Of a DNA stretch of 64,000 nucleotides, positions 8,545-17,150 are shown piece after piece. A program made the translations under genes and the position numbers. A model generated the notes under the pieces. The model saw nothing but the letters and a program-made list of their open reading frames with translations. It was not told where the DNA came from and did not search any database. The stretch's first letter is position 1, and the number at the start of each line of letters is the position of its first letter. The DNA is from CAZJAT01 sp964544145 (GTDB lineage: Bacteria; Hydrothermota; 32-111), in contig CAZJAT010000005.1 of the NCBI GenBank assembly GCA_964544145.1, positions 1 through 64,000 on the forward strand, given 5' to 3'.

Positions 8545-8572
8545 TTGCCATTTAATATTTGCTATGTATAAT
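8545..8572 (+). promoter_or_regulatory. Promoter giving a probable leaderless transcript
   Basis: TTGCCA (8545-8550), 16-bp spacer, TATAAT (8567-8572). The predicted transcript start coincides with the ATG at 8579. No ribosome-binding site precedes this ATG, so the message is probably leaderless. Confidence 0.7.
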
Positions 8573-8578
8573 GGTCAT

Positions 8579-9424
8579 ATGACTAATATTGAACAAATTA
8601 TGCAAATACCGGATATGTTTTTAAGGACCAGAATGATACTTCACGGCTTTTTGAGCGGAATTCACAGGGTGCCTTATAAAGGCGTTTCAGCAGAATTCTC
8701 GCAATACAGAGAATATGTACAAGGTGATGATTTTAGACGTATAGATTTCAAATTGTTCAGAAGAACAGAAAAATTTTATGTAAAAGAGAGTGAAAATGAG
8801 ATTAACACCGATGTTAATATCCTGTTGGATATAAGTAAGTCAATGGATTTTAATCTGAAACCTGTTTATTCCCAGACATTGATGTTTTTGATTGCATATG
8901 TTGCTCAAATGCAGTCAGACAGAATTGGATACTCTACATTTTCCAACACATTGACTTTACTGCGAACACCTTCAAGAACAAGAGAAATTATGTCATTAGT
9001 CATGCGTGATATAGGAAAGATACAATATGCGGGCATAACAGATATCAGAAGGGTTATATCGGAATATTCATCATATCTGAAAAGGAATTCATTTGTTATT
9101 ATGATTTCTGATTGTGCATATAATCCTGAAGATTTAAAACATCTGTTGAAAACGCTCAGAACAATGGGTAATGATGTGATACTCTTCCATGTAAATGATT
9201 ATCTTGAAACAGACAGGCATATCCTTTCCAAGAACAGATTGAAAGACATGGAAACAGGCAGTATTATGGATAATAGCTCATATTCAAAGAGAATAGATGA
9301 GTTCAAAAGACATAGCGAGAAACTCTATAATGATGCAATTGAAAATCATTATGATTATGTTCATTTTTTTACAAATGAGGATATGTATAAAGCACTGGAA
9401 TCATTCTTTAAGAGGCGGCATTAA
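8579..9424 (+). CDS. DUF58 (von Willebrand A-like) protein
   Basis: 281-residue cytoplasmic DUF58 protein. The family signature R.Y..GDD.R.IDF is present (REYVQGDDFRRIDFKLFRRT), followed by a vWA-like fold with DISKSM as its metal-site-like DxSxS start, and a second acidic strand (MISDCAYNPED). Such proteins usually stand beside a MoxR AAA+ ATPase and Bat membrane proteins and are thought to assist assembly or maturation of other complexes. Here the Bat-like protein follows directly, but no MoxR gene is adjacent. The ATG at 8579 is chosen because the promoter overlaps the in-frame ATG at 8564. Confidence 0.85.
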   Translation: MTNIEQIMQIPDMFLRTRMILHGFLSGIHRVPYKGVSAEFSQYREYVQGDDFRRIDFKLFRRTEKFYVKESENEINTDVNILLDISKSMDFNLKPVYSQTLMFLIAYVAQMQSDRIGYSTFSNTLTLLRTPSRTREIMSLVMRDIGKIQYAGITDIRRVISEYSSYLKRNSFVIMISDCAYNPEDLKHLLKTLRTMGNDVILFHVNDYLETDRHILSKNRLKDMETGSIMDNSSYSKRIDEFKRHSEKLYNDAIENHYDYVHFFTNEDMYKALESFFKRRH

Positions 9425-10740
9425 TGCTTTATGAAGGGTTATTGCCCATTTTAATAACAGTGGGAATCATTGCTGCAATAATGCTTTTCCGTAATATTGT
9501 ATTCAGTAAAGTGCAGGATTATCCTTCTCTCTATTATTTCACCACATACAGCAGAGCAAGCAATAAATTGATGGGCTATATAAAGATATTATTAAAAATA
9601 CTCGCTTTTCTGCTGTTTCTATTTTTCCTCATTCTCTATATCATTAAACCCATGTATATAGGCGAAGATGAACAAATATGTATTTATATTGAAATGACAC
9701 CTTTCTTGTCAAATAATATTAATACTGTCAATGAGGTAGTGGATAGCATCAAATCCAATAATAGGGATAAGAATGTGACAGTGTATTATAGCCGGGAATT
9801 ATTAAATAAAAAATCCTTCATAATTAATGATATTATAAGGAAATACGGGCAATATATTGATTATATGCCGGTCATATTGATAACAGACCGAAAATACCCG
9901 ATATTACCATTCAGCATTATTCGGATAAATATACCGAACAAATTATTTATTACAGGGATTGGAAGCAGTATATGCCTATACAGTTTGGAGGAAAACAATA
10001 TTGAAATTCAGATGTTTTCAGATAAACAACTGGTTAATGAGGAAAGACTGCATATTGTCAGAGGTTATAATTATTATACCCCTGACAGAAGGATGCAATT
10101 CAATAAAATAGTCGCAGATATGGATACTCTCAAAATTTCAAGAATGATTACATTGAAAAATACTCAAATTAATGATAAAACGGGTAATGATTTTATTAGA
10201 GCAATGCTTAAATCACTGAATTACACAATATCAGATTCGGCTGAAATAGGAATATCCTATAATAATGATATTAATAAGGGTATAGTGATAAGCAGATATG
10301 GAGATAATTATGTGCAATCAGGGAATAGGAACTTTAATACATTAGACATATTCACAGGAATGGATATGTCTATACTGAATTACAGTAAATTATATTCATA
10401 CAGTGGCGAAGCTTCGGTTATTTCTACATTTGGAGAAAAACTCATCATTCGCAATGGAGATGTTTATTATATCAACATCCCTGCTGACACGAGTGTCAGC
10501 AATATACTATTGATACCGCAGGGTACTATTCTTTTTGATATGATTATAGGGGAATTATCACAAACATCCATTGATTCATCTCTTCAATATTCATTGGATT
10601 ATAGACATGAACTATGTGAACATAGAGAGGGAACTTATATGAAGAAAATGATTATATTTAGGCATTCTGAACATCAGAAGCATCTCAATGCTGCCTTAAT
10701 ATTTTTATGTATATTTTTAATAATTAGTATTCTTTTATAA
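9424..10740 (+). CDS. Bat-like membrane protein
   Basis: 438-residue membrane protein that overlaps the DUF58 stop codon by one base (TAATG). Two hydrophobic helices lie near the N-terminus (about residues 5-25 and 55-80), and one lies at the extreme C-terminus (AALIFLCIFLIISILL). Between them is a ~320-residue domain presumably outside the cytoplasm. The arrangement and the N-terminal helix pair resemble BatA/DUF4159-type partners of DUF58 proteins, but no vWA metal motif was found, so it is a Bat-like protein of unknown activity. It is the last gene of this two-gene unit. Confidence 0.65.
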   Translation: MLYEGLLPILITVGIIAAIMLFRNIVFSKVQDYPSLYYFTTYSRASNKLMGYIKILLKILAFLLFLFFLILYIIKPMYIGEDEQICIYIEMTPFLSNNINTVNEVVDSIKSNNRDKNVTVYYSRELLNKKSFIINDIIRKYGQYIDYMPVILITDRKYPILPFSIIRINIPNKLFITGIGSSICLYSLEENNIEIQMFSDKQLVNEERLHIVRGYNYYTPDRRMQFNKIVADMDTLKISRMITLKNTQINDKTGNDFIRAMLKSLNYTISDSAEIGISYNNDINKGIVISRYGDNYVQSGNRNFNTLDIFTGMDMSILNYSKLYSYSGEASVISTFGEKLIIRNGDVYYINIPADTSVSNILLIPQGTILFDMIIGELSQTSIDSSLQYSLDYRHELCEHREGTYMKKMIIFRHSEHQKHLNAALIFLCIFLIISILL

Positions 10741-10772
10741 TCCAAATTAATTAAGAATTATTAAGATTTTTG

Positions 10773-10800
10773 TTGAATATAAATATTTTTATATTATAAT
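10773..10800 (+). promoter_or_regulatory. Promoter giving a probable leaderless queH transcript
   Basis: TTGAAT (10773-10778), 16-bp spacer, TATAAT (10795-10800). The queH ATG at 10809 lies 8 bases after the -10 box with no ribosome-binding site, again pointing to a leaderless message. Confidence 0.7.
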
Positions 10801-10808
10801 ATAATATT

Positions 10809-11339
10809 ATGAAATCTATGTTAATGCATATATGCTGCGGACCTGATGCGACATATGCTTATGAATATTTCAGCAGGGATTACAATGTCAGCGGATACTT
10901 CTGCAATATGAATATTGATACAGAGGATGAATTTGTTAAAAGATATAAACAAGCGGAAAGGGTTGCTGAATATTATGGGTTCAATCTTATTTTAGCTGAT
11001 TATGATAATAATATATTTATTGAACAAACTAAAGGTATGGAGCATTTGCCCGAACAATCTGACAGATGTCTCATATGTCATGAAATTAATATGAGAAAAA
11101 CTGCTGAAAAAGCAGTTGAACTGAGATATGACACATTCTCAACAACACTAACAATAAGCCCGCATAAAATGGCTGAGAAGATAAATGAGATTGGTGTTAA
11201 TATAGCTATGGAAAGAGGGATAGAGTATATTCCATCAATTTTAAGGAAAAATGAAGGTTTTAAACGGTCTATTGAAATGAGCAAGCAATTAGAACTATAC
11301 AGGCAGGATTATTGCGGATGTATTTATTCAAGGAGATAA
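10809..11339 (+). CDS. queH: Epoxyqueuosine reductase QueH
   Basis: 176-residue DUF208/QueH enzyme, which reduces epoxyqueuosine to queuosine in tRNA as the last step of queuosine synthesis. It is the B12-independent alternative to QueG. All the cysteine blocks are visible: HICCGPD (Cys9, Cys10), DRCLICHEINM, and the C-terminal YRQDYCGCIYS, which together hold the Fe-S cluster and adjacent iron. FSTTLTISPHK is also a family hallmark. It heads an operon that runs through an Fe-S UDG-like protein and a ferredoxin-domain protein; the next GTG start follows its stop codon by one base. Confidence 0.93.
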   Translation: MKSMLMHICCGPDATYAYEYFSRDYNVSGYFCNMNIDTEDEFVKRYKQAERVAEYYGFNLILADYDNNIFIEQTKGMEHLPEQSDRCLICHEINMRKTAEKAVELRYDTFSTTLTISPHKMAEKINEIGVNIAMERGIEYIPSILRKNEGFKRSIEMSKQLELYRQDYCGCIYSRR

Positions 11340-11340
11340 T

Positions 11341-11811
11341 GTGAAAAAAGAAGAAGCATTTTCCAGATTAATGGAAGAACTGGATGACTGCATGGGATGT
11401 CCCATGCGTAATTTCGGTACACCTGTTTTTTCAGGTAATTATATGCAGGAAATGATGATAATAGGTTATGAACCGGAAAGCCATAATGTGAATATCAATT
11501 CAGATATTGTAGCAAAAGCTTCTAAATTGCTGACCTTATATGAGAATAAGGTAAAATATGGAGCATATATTACCTATCTATATAGATGTTCTCTTCATGT
11601 TCATGGTGAGATCAGTGATGAGGGAAAAGAGAATTGTGAAAAATTCCTTAAAGAGGAATTTAATATCATTCAGCCTGCATTTGTGTTGACATATGATGAA
11701 CGTGTTATCAGAAAGATATGTGATAATCCCGATAAAATTCTATATGCCAAAGAGTATCCTGTTAAAGCAAGCATATTCGGGCTGCAAACGAATATCTATT
11801 ATATTAAATAA
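11341..11811 (+). CDS. Degenerate type-4 uracil-DNA glycosylase-like Fe-S protein
   Basis: 156 residues, resembling a shortened family-4 uracil-DNA glycosylase. The four cluster cysteines are kept (Cys17, Cys20, Cys83, Cys99); the last two are 16 apart, as in thermophilic enzymes, and lie in YITYLYRC and ENCEKFL. The usual catalytic GEAPG..E block reads GYEPESHN, and the C-terminal HPS-type motif is missing because the protein ends early. It therefore probably keeps an Fe-S fold without uracil excision. GTG start with AGGAG at 11331-11335. It overlaps the DUF362 gene by one base. Confidence 0.6.
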   Translation: MKKEEAFSRLMEELDDCMGCPMRNFGTPVFSGNYMQEMMIIGYEPESHNVNINSDIVAKASKLLTLYENKVKYGAYITYLYRCSLHVHGEISDEGKENCEKFLKEEFNIIQPAFVLTYDERVIRKICDNPDKILYAKEYPVKASIFGLQTNIYYIK

Positions 11812-12896
11812 TGATTAAATATAAAAAAATCAATGCATATGCTCAAAATGATATCGAATTATTCATTAATGATATTTTTATTCATTTTAATATTTTTGAA
11901 CATCTGAAACGTCATGATTTAGTTATTATTAAACCGAATTTACTCACTATTTCAGTAAATCAGGAAGCAGTAACAACACATCCAATAATTGTTGAATCTC
12001 TTATCAATGTTATTAAAAAGCAATATTCTGGTAAAATTGTGATTGGAGACGGAGCTGCAGCTTCTTATCTTGATATGAAACGGGTATTCCGGGAAACAGG
12101 ATATGAAGCTATTTCAAAGAAATTCGGCATTGAACTGATGAATTTCAATACGGGAAGTTCAATATCCAGAAACGGAATCAGATTATCTGAAATACTTGCA
12201 GAAAATCCTTTTATTTTCAATATGGCAAAACTAAAAACACATATGCTCACAACAATAACACTGGCAGTAAAAAATGTATATGGTCTTGTGCCGGCAAAAT
12301 ATAAATTGCTTTATCATTCGCAAAATCCCGATTCAGCTTCATTCAGTGAATTTATCACCCGTGTTTTTAATGCAGTGAATCCTCATTTCAGTATTATTGA
12401 CGGAATTGTAGGCATGGATACAAATGGACCAGCTAATGGAAGAAGGGTGGAACCTTCAATTATTGCAGCATCGGATAATGCATATGAATTAGACCATTTT
12501 CTGATTGATTATGCAGGTGTAGGTGTTAAAAATGTATATTATATGCAATATGCAGTAAAGAAAGGTTATTATTCCGGTCATTATGAATCTGATAGTATTC
12601 CAGAACCATATACAATGAAATTACCTGAAACAAACAGATTTGAAGGATTACTCAGATTTGCAAAAAACCGTATTATGAAACGATTGGCATCATCATATCC
12701 TGAAATTGTCAGAGATACATGCAGAAAATGTATGAATTGTTACAATATGTGTCCTGCCGAAGCGATTATTGTCAAAGATGGATATCCCTATGTGAGGAGC
12801 AGAAAATGTCTTGCCTGCTATTGCTGTGTTGAGGCATGTCCATTTGACAGTATAAAAACAAATCCCAGTTTAATGGAGAGGGCAATTGATATTTAA
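11811..12896 (+). CDS. DUF362 protein with two 4Fe-4S ferredoxin motifs
   Basis: 361 residues: a DUF362 domain (about residues 1-280; typical blocks IKPNLL, the KLKTH..T.ITLAVKN.YG segment, and IIDGIVGMDTNGP), then a bacterial ferredoxin domain with two complete clusters, CRKCMNCYNMCP and CLACYCCVEACP. DUF362 proteins of this form are common in anaerobes; their reaction is not established, though electron transfer is implied. It follows a UDG-like Fe-S protein with a one-base overlap and runs 11 bases into the acyltransferase gene, so it belongs to the operon leading into the LPS block. Confidence 0.9.
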   Translation: MIKYKKINAYAQNDIELFINDIFIHFNIFEHLKRHDLVIIKPNLLTISVNQEAVTTHPIIVESLINVIKKQYSGKIVIGDGAAASYLDMKRVFRETGYEAISKKFGIELMNFNTGSSISRNGIRLSEILAENPFIFNMAKLKTHMLTTITLAVKNVYGLVPAKYKLLYHSQNPDSASFSEFITRVFNAVNPHFSIIDGIVGMDTNGPANGRRVEPSIIAASDNAYELDHFLIDYAGVGVKNVYYMQYAVKKGYYSGHYESDSIPEPYTMKLPETNRFEGLLRFAKNRIMKRLASSYPEIVRDTCRKCMNCYNMCPAEAIIVKDGYPYVRSRKCLACYCCVEACPFDSIKTNPSLMERAIDI

Positions 12897-13689
12897 GAGA
12901 AGAATAATATTTAAAAGCGTCAATATGTTGACGAAAATATTAAATCTGAAAATGTTTATTTTAACAGGCAAGATGATATCGTTGATCTATTATGTATTTA
13001 ATATCCGCTCAAAATCAATTGTCAAGAAAAACTTAAAGGATAATCATATAAAATTCTCAATAAAATTATATTTGAATTTTGCCCATTTCCTCTGTGAAAA
13101 TATATATTTACTTAATAATGAGCTTAATGAAGATAATTTTGTTCTGCATAATATAGATATTCTGAAGAAATCACTTTCAACCAGTAATGGAGTAATGCTT
13201 ATAAGCTTTCATTATGGCGCATGGGATATGGCAGGTCAATTTATGGCAAAAGCAGGATATCCTATAAATGTCATATATGAAACAAAAGAGGACTGGATTT
13301 ACACATATATTGATGAATTGAGAAAAAAATACAATATGAGTCTAATTGACAGGGATGCACCTATTTCTACATTTATGAATATATTGAAAAAAGGTCAGAT
13401 TTTAACGGTATTTATTGATCAGAAATCTGAGAATCTGCGCCTAAATAAAGTAAAATTTCTCAATATAATGAAACATGTACCATCAGGATGGTTTGAATTA
13501 TTAAAAATAACAAAAGCAACACCTATTATCTCATATACTCAATGGAAGGATAAAAAACATCACATATATTTTATTGATTCAGCATTATTCAGCTTTAAGG
13601 ATTATTATGCATTTATTGATAAAACAATCAGAAAGGATATATATCAATATGATTTCTATGACCAGATTTGGAATGATATTGGCATTTAG
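12886..13689 (+). CDS. LpxL/HtrB-like lipid A acyltransferase
   Basis: 267-residue member of the lysophospholipid acyltransferase superfamily, lipid A late-acyltransferase type. The H(X)4D/E catalytic motif is seen in SFHYGAWDMAG, followed by the substrate-binding PINVIYETKED-like strand and a FIDQKS segment. LpxL enzymes have about 300 residues with an N-terminal membrane anchor; here a hydrophobic N-terminus (residues ~14-40) fits. Position directly before LptC-LptA-LptB supports a role in lipid A acylation. The start is a TTG at 12886 after GGAGAGGG; a later ATG at 12925 is the alternative. Confidence 0.78.
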   Translation: MIFKRRIIFKSVNMLTKILNLKMFILTGKMISLIYYVFNIRSKSIVKKNLKDNHIKFSIKLYLNFAHFLCENIYLLNNELNEDNFVLHNIDILKKSLSTSNGVMLISFHYGAWDMAGQFMAKAGYPINVIYETKEDWIYTYIDELRKKYNMSLIDRDAPISTFMNILKKGQILTVFIDQKSENLRLNKVKFLNIMKHVPSGWFELLKITKATPIISYTQWKDKKHHIYFIDSALFSFKDYYAFIDKTIRKDIYQYDFYDQIWNDIGI

Positions 13690-14143
13690 CATGCTTTTAT
13701 GGTCCTGTAATGAAAACAGTTCCGAAACAAAATCGTACAATGATATGATGAAGACAGTTCATATTACACAGTATTCAGATTCTGCAATTGAATATTCCAT
13801 TGATGCAGATTCACTTTTAAAAAAGGCGGATACTGTATTTCTTAGTGATGTCATATATAAGCGCAGAACAGATGATTCGGAGATTGTTCTCCAAGCAGAT
13901 TGTATGACACAACTTGGTTCCTCAATGAAATTTGAAGGCCATATTGACATATGGCTGAAGGATTCCATGAGGATCAATACTAATTGTATATTTGTTGATA
14001 GTGACAGTGATTTTGTCTATACATATGATTCTGTCTTTATATATAAACATAATAGCAGAATGAGAACCAGATCGTTTATTACTGATATGAATTTCAGTGA
14101 AATAATATTCAATAATCCGGTGGTGGTGATTGATGAAGATTAA
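13658..14143 (+). CDS. lptC: LptC-like LPS export lipoprotein
   Basis: About 161 residues, with signal sequence and lipobox LLWSC; the remainder is strand-rich (VFLSDVIYKRR, IVLQADCM, SMKFEGHIDIWL, DFVYTYDSVFIY), as in the beta-jellyroll of LptC, which passes LPS from the LptBFG transporter to LptA. Sequence similarity alone is modest. Identification rests on the order acyltransferase-LptC-LptA-LptB. The ATG at 13658 is chosen to give a standard signal peptide, and it overlaps the upstream gene by 32 bases; ATGs at 13649 and 13673 are alternatives. The 3' end overlaps the LptA start. Confidence 0.72.
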   Translation: MTRFGMILAFSMLLWSCNENSSETKSYNDMMKTVHITQYSDSAIEYSIDADSLLKKADTVFLSDVIYKRRTDDSEIVLQADCMTQLGSSMKFEGHIDIWLKDSMRINTNCIFVDSDSDFVYTYDSVFIYKHNSRMRTRSFITDMNFSEIIFNNPVVVIDED

Positions 14144-15038
14144 TCTCCTGATCATGGCAGTAGTTTTATTTATCAATAGTTTTACTTATGAATTGATATC
14201 CAACAGGACTGTTGTTCGTAATGATACCATATTTTCGTCAAGGGGTATAGAATTGGTAAGCGGACATTATACATTAAACACTGATACTGCATATATGCTT
14301 CAAAATGATTCAATTATTTACATTGTAAATACGTTTAATCTCTGCAGCGGAGATTCTCTAAGGACAGAAGGAGGTTCTGGAATATATAGTGCAGCTGAAG
14401 ACAAGTTTGTATTTCTTTCAAACAGAACAGAGATTAATGATATAATTATTACATCAGACAGTGCTGTCATAAGGCCTGCAGACAGTATACAGACATTTTC
14501 AGGAAATGTGAGAATTTTAAAGACAGATTGCAGGATTGAGTGCAATGATATTGTTTTTGACAGAAAGAACAGCACTGAATATACAGAAGGGGGGTTTTCG
14601 TATTTCGGAAACAATGATTTATATATAGAATCTGATCACTATTTGAAATTAAATACTGATTCAATTATGTATTTCTGGCCTAATGGGATAATAGAAAATA
14701 GCGATATAAGTATACAATGTGATTCATTCTATTTGGATGATAAAATAGAGTTGCTTTTCAGTCCTCTTAATTGTATTATATTATCAGATGATTATACTAT
14801 AGATGGTGATACACTATATGTACATTTTAAGAATGATACAGTGGATAATGCCCGAATAAAAAATAATATTTCGTTTTCGGAAGACAATAAAGACCGCAGT
14901 AATTCATTCCAGTGTGATAGTTTACATATGAAATTCAGCAGCGGAGAGATGCGCAGTATGGAATTTTATTCAATATTCAATGCAGTGCTAACATTAAAGG
15001 ATGAAACAGATGATACTGAGAGCAGAGAATCTGACTAA
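14133..15038 (+). CDS. lptA: LptA/OstA-like periplasmic LPS-transport protein
   Basis: 301 residues, signal peptide (LLIMAVVLFINSFTYE), then repeated short strands with D/N/S-rich turns, such as IITSDSAVIRPADSIQTFSGNVRIL, where the 'F.GNV.I' signature is the OstA/LptA hallmark. LptA bridges the periplasm with a stacked beta-jellyroll. At 300 residues it is longer than enterobacterial LptA (~185) and resembles the OstA-like proteins of FCB bacteria. ATG at 14133 with GGTGGTG upstream. It overlaps lptC by 11 bases and lptB by 29 bases. Confidence 0.8.
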   Translation: MKINLLIMAVVLFINSFTYELISNRTVVRNDTIFSSRGIELVSGHYTLNTDTAYMLQNDSIIYIVNTFNLCSGDSLRTEGGSGIYSAAEDKFVFLSNRTEINDIIITSDSAVIRPADSIQTFSGNVRILKTDCRIECNDIVFDRKNSTEYTEGGFSYFGNNDLYIESDHYLKLNTDSIMYFWPNGIIENSDISIQCDSFYLDDKIELLFSPLNCIILSDDYTIDGDTLYVHFKNDTVDNARIKNNISFSEDNKDRSNSFQCDSLHMKFSSGEMRSMEFYSIFNAVLTLKDETDDTESRESD

Positions 15039-15723
15039 AACATATGGCAGCAAATGTGTTGTCAATAATCTTTCTGCAACAGTAGAAACCGGTAAGGTGG
15101 TGGGACTGCTGGGACCAAATGGTGCGGGGAAGACAACAACATTTTATATGATAACAGGTATGATAAATCCTGATAGCGGCAACATATATTTTGAGAATAA
15201 TAATATAACAAGATTTCCGATGTACAAAAGGGCAAGACTGGGTATAGGTTATTTACCTCAAGAGGCATCTGTTTTCAGGCATCTGTCTGTAGAGGATAAT
15301 TTGAAGGCAATACTCCAGCTGAGTGGAGAAAAAGATATTGATGATATCACTGATAATTTACTTGAAAAACTTAAAATAACACATATAAGAAAAAGAAGAG
15401 CTGATAAATTATCGGGCGGTGAAAGAAGACGGGTGGAGATCGCCAGGGCATTAACAGTTAATCCTTCCTTCCTGCTGCTTGATGAACCATTCACAGGGAT
15501 AGACCCAAAGGTTAGGGAAGAGATACAGATTATTGTGAGAGAATTGGCATTTGACGGTATTGGAGTTCTGATAACTGATCACAATGTACGTGAAACACTT
15601 GAAATAATCGACATAGCTCATATAATATATGAAGGTGATTTGCTAATCACAGGAACAGCAAATGAATTGATTGATAATCCAAAAGCAAGAGAACTTTATC
15701 TTGGAGAAAGATTTACAATATGA
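15010..15723 (+). CDS. lptB: LPS export ABC transporter ATP-binding protein LptB
   Basis: 237-residue ATPase that powers LPS extraction from the inner membrane together with LptF/LptG (not in this window). Walker A GPNGAGKTT at residues 35-43, Q-loop YLPQEASVF, ABC signature LSGGERRRVEIARAL, Walker B LLLDEPFTGIDP and switch His in ITDHNVRETL are all present. The RRRVEIARAL and DHNVRETL wording is characteristic of LptB rather than other ABC proteins. Start at 15010 is preferred to the in-frame ATG at 15001 because AAGGA (14997-15001) then has an 8-base spacing. It shares ATGA with rpoN, the usual lptB-rpoN order. Confidence 0.97.
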   Translation: MILRAENLTKTYGSKCVVNNLSATVETGKVVGLLGPNGAGKTTTFYMITGMINPDSGNIYFENNNITRFPMYKRARLGIGYLPQEASVFRHLSVEDNLKAILQLSGEKDIDDITDNLLEKLKITHIRKRRADKLSGGERRRVEIARALTVNPSFLLLDEPFTGIDPKVREEIQIIVRELAFDGIGVLITDHNVRETLEIIDIAHIIYEGDLLITGTANELIDNPKARELYLGERFTI

Positions 15724-17150
15724 AACAGAAGCATGAACTGAATCAAAGACTGGACCAAATACTGAGTCCCCAATTGCTGGAATTGCTCAAGATTCTTCAA
15801 ATGCCGAGACTGGAATTGCAGCAGATGATAAGACATGAAATGGAACAGAATCCTTTTATTGATGATGAACAGGAAGATGATGCTGATAAGAATGAGGAAA
15901 TTGAAGAAGAATCAGAATTACCCCATGATGAAGAAATTGATTATGAATATTTTTTCCATGATGAGTGGAAGACTAATGGAACCGATTTTTCCAGAAGAAA
16001 GAAGGAACAAGAGGATTTTAATCCTGTTGAAATATACTCTGAACCCGTATCATTCAAACAGCATATGCTTACACAGGTCCATCTTAAATTTTCTGATGTG
16101 AATGAAATGGCAATTGCAGAATTTATCACAACCTCGCTTTCAGATGATGGATTTCTAAGAAATGAACATCAGGCAGGAGAGGATGACATAGATGAGCTGA
16201 TTATAAAGACATTTAATGTTGATAGAGAATATTATGAAAATGTTCTGAAAAAATACCGTTTTCTAGACCCAATCGGAAGCGGGAGCAGAGATATCAGAGA
16301 ATGCTTTCAAACTCAGCTTGAATATATGAATAAAGTTGATACACTTGCCTATGTTATAATCACTGAATTTTTCGAGGATTTTCTAAAAAATAAAATGTAT
16401 AAGATAATTGCAAAAATGAATATCAGCAATGAAGAACTTGGAAATGCTGTTGATATAATAAAGACACTCAATCCCAGACCTGCAAATGGAGAATGGGGAA
16501 GTTCATCACATTATGTTGTACCGGATATTGTTATAAGAAAGGAAAAAGATGAATTCTATCCTGAATTAAACAGCAATAATTTTCCGGAGATTCACTTAAA
16601 CCGGAAATATATGGAAATGCTTGCTAATAAGGAAAAATTAAGCAAAAAAGAGGAAAAATTTCTGAAAAAGCGTTTAAATAGTGCAATCTTCCTTGTCTCG
16701 GGTATTCATAAGCGAAACAGTACTCTGTTAAAGATTTCTGAACGTATAGTTCAGATACAGAAAGATTTTTTTTATTACGGTGTCTCTGCATTGAAACCGA
16801 TGGTGCTTATAGATATAAGTGATTTTCTTGATATACATGAGTCAACAGTTTCAAGGGCAATTGAAAACAAGTATATTGAAACACCGCAGGGTCTTTTCCC
16901 GTTTAAGTTTTTCTTTTCAAGAGGTATTGCAACTGATAAAGGCGAAACCTCATCAACAAATGTGAAGGATATAATTGCCAAATTAATTGAAGAAGAAGAT
17001 AAATCAAAACCGTTAACTGATCAGAATATTGTTGAAAAGCTCAAAGAGGAGCATAAAATCACTATTGCCCGCAGAACTGTTGCCAAATACAGGGAAATGA
17101 TAGGTATTTTGCCTGCGAGCAAGAGAAAACAATATTTTAAGGAGGTATAA
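15720..17150 (+). CDS. rpoN: RNA polymerase sigma-54 factor
   Basis: 476-residue RpoN. Region I is Gln/Leu-rich at the N-terminus (QLLELLKILQMPRLELQQMI) and contacts enhancer-binding proteins; region II is strongly acidic (residues ~45-75); the core-binding and helix-turn-helix regions follow; the C-terminal RpoN box ARRTVAKYRE recognises the -24 element. Its presence implies sigma-54-dependent promoters and AAA+ activators in this genome. None of the promoters found in this window looked like GG-N10-GC types. It overlaps lptB by 4 bases and the next gene by one base. Confidence 0.96.
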   Translation: MKQKHELNQRLDQILSPQLLELLKILQMPRLELQQMIRHEMEQNPFIDDEQEDDADKNEEIEEESELPHDEEIDYEYFFHDEWKTNGTDFSRRKKEQEDFNPVEIYSEPVSFKQHMLTQVHLKFSDVNEMAIAEFITTSLSDDGFLRNEHQAGEDDIDELIIKTFNVDREYYENVLKKYRFLDPIGSGSRDIRECFQTQLEYMNKVDTLAYVIITEFFEDFLKNKMYKIIAKMNISNEELGNAVDIIKTLNPRPANGEWGSSSHYVVPDIVIRKEKDEFYPELNSNNFPEIHLNRKYMEMLANKEKLSKKEEKFLKKRLNSAIFLVSGIHKRNSTLLKISERIVQIQKDFFYYGVSALKPMVLIDISDFLDIHESTVSRAIENKYIETPQGLFPFKFFFSRGIATDKGETSSTNVKDIIAKLIEEEDKSKPLTDQNIVEKLKEEHKITIARRTVAKYREMIGILPASKRKQYFKEV

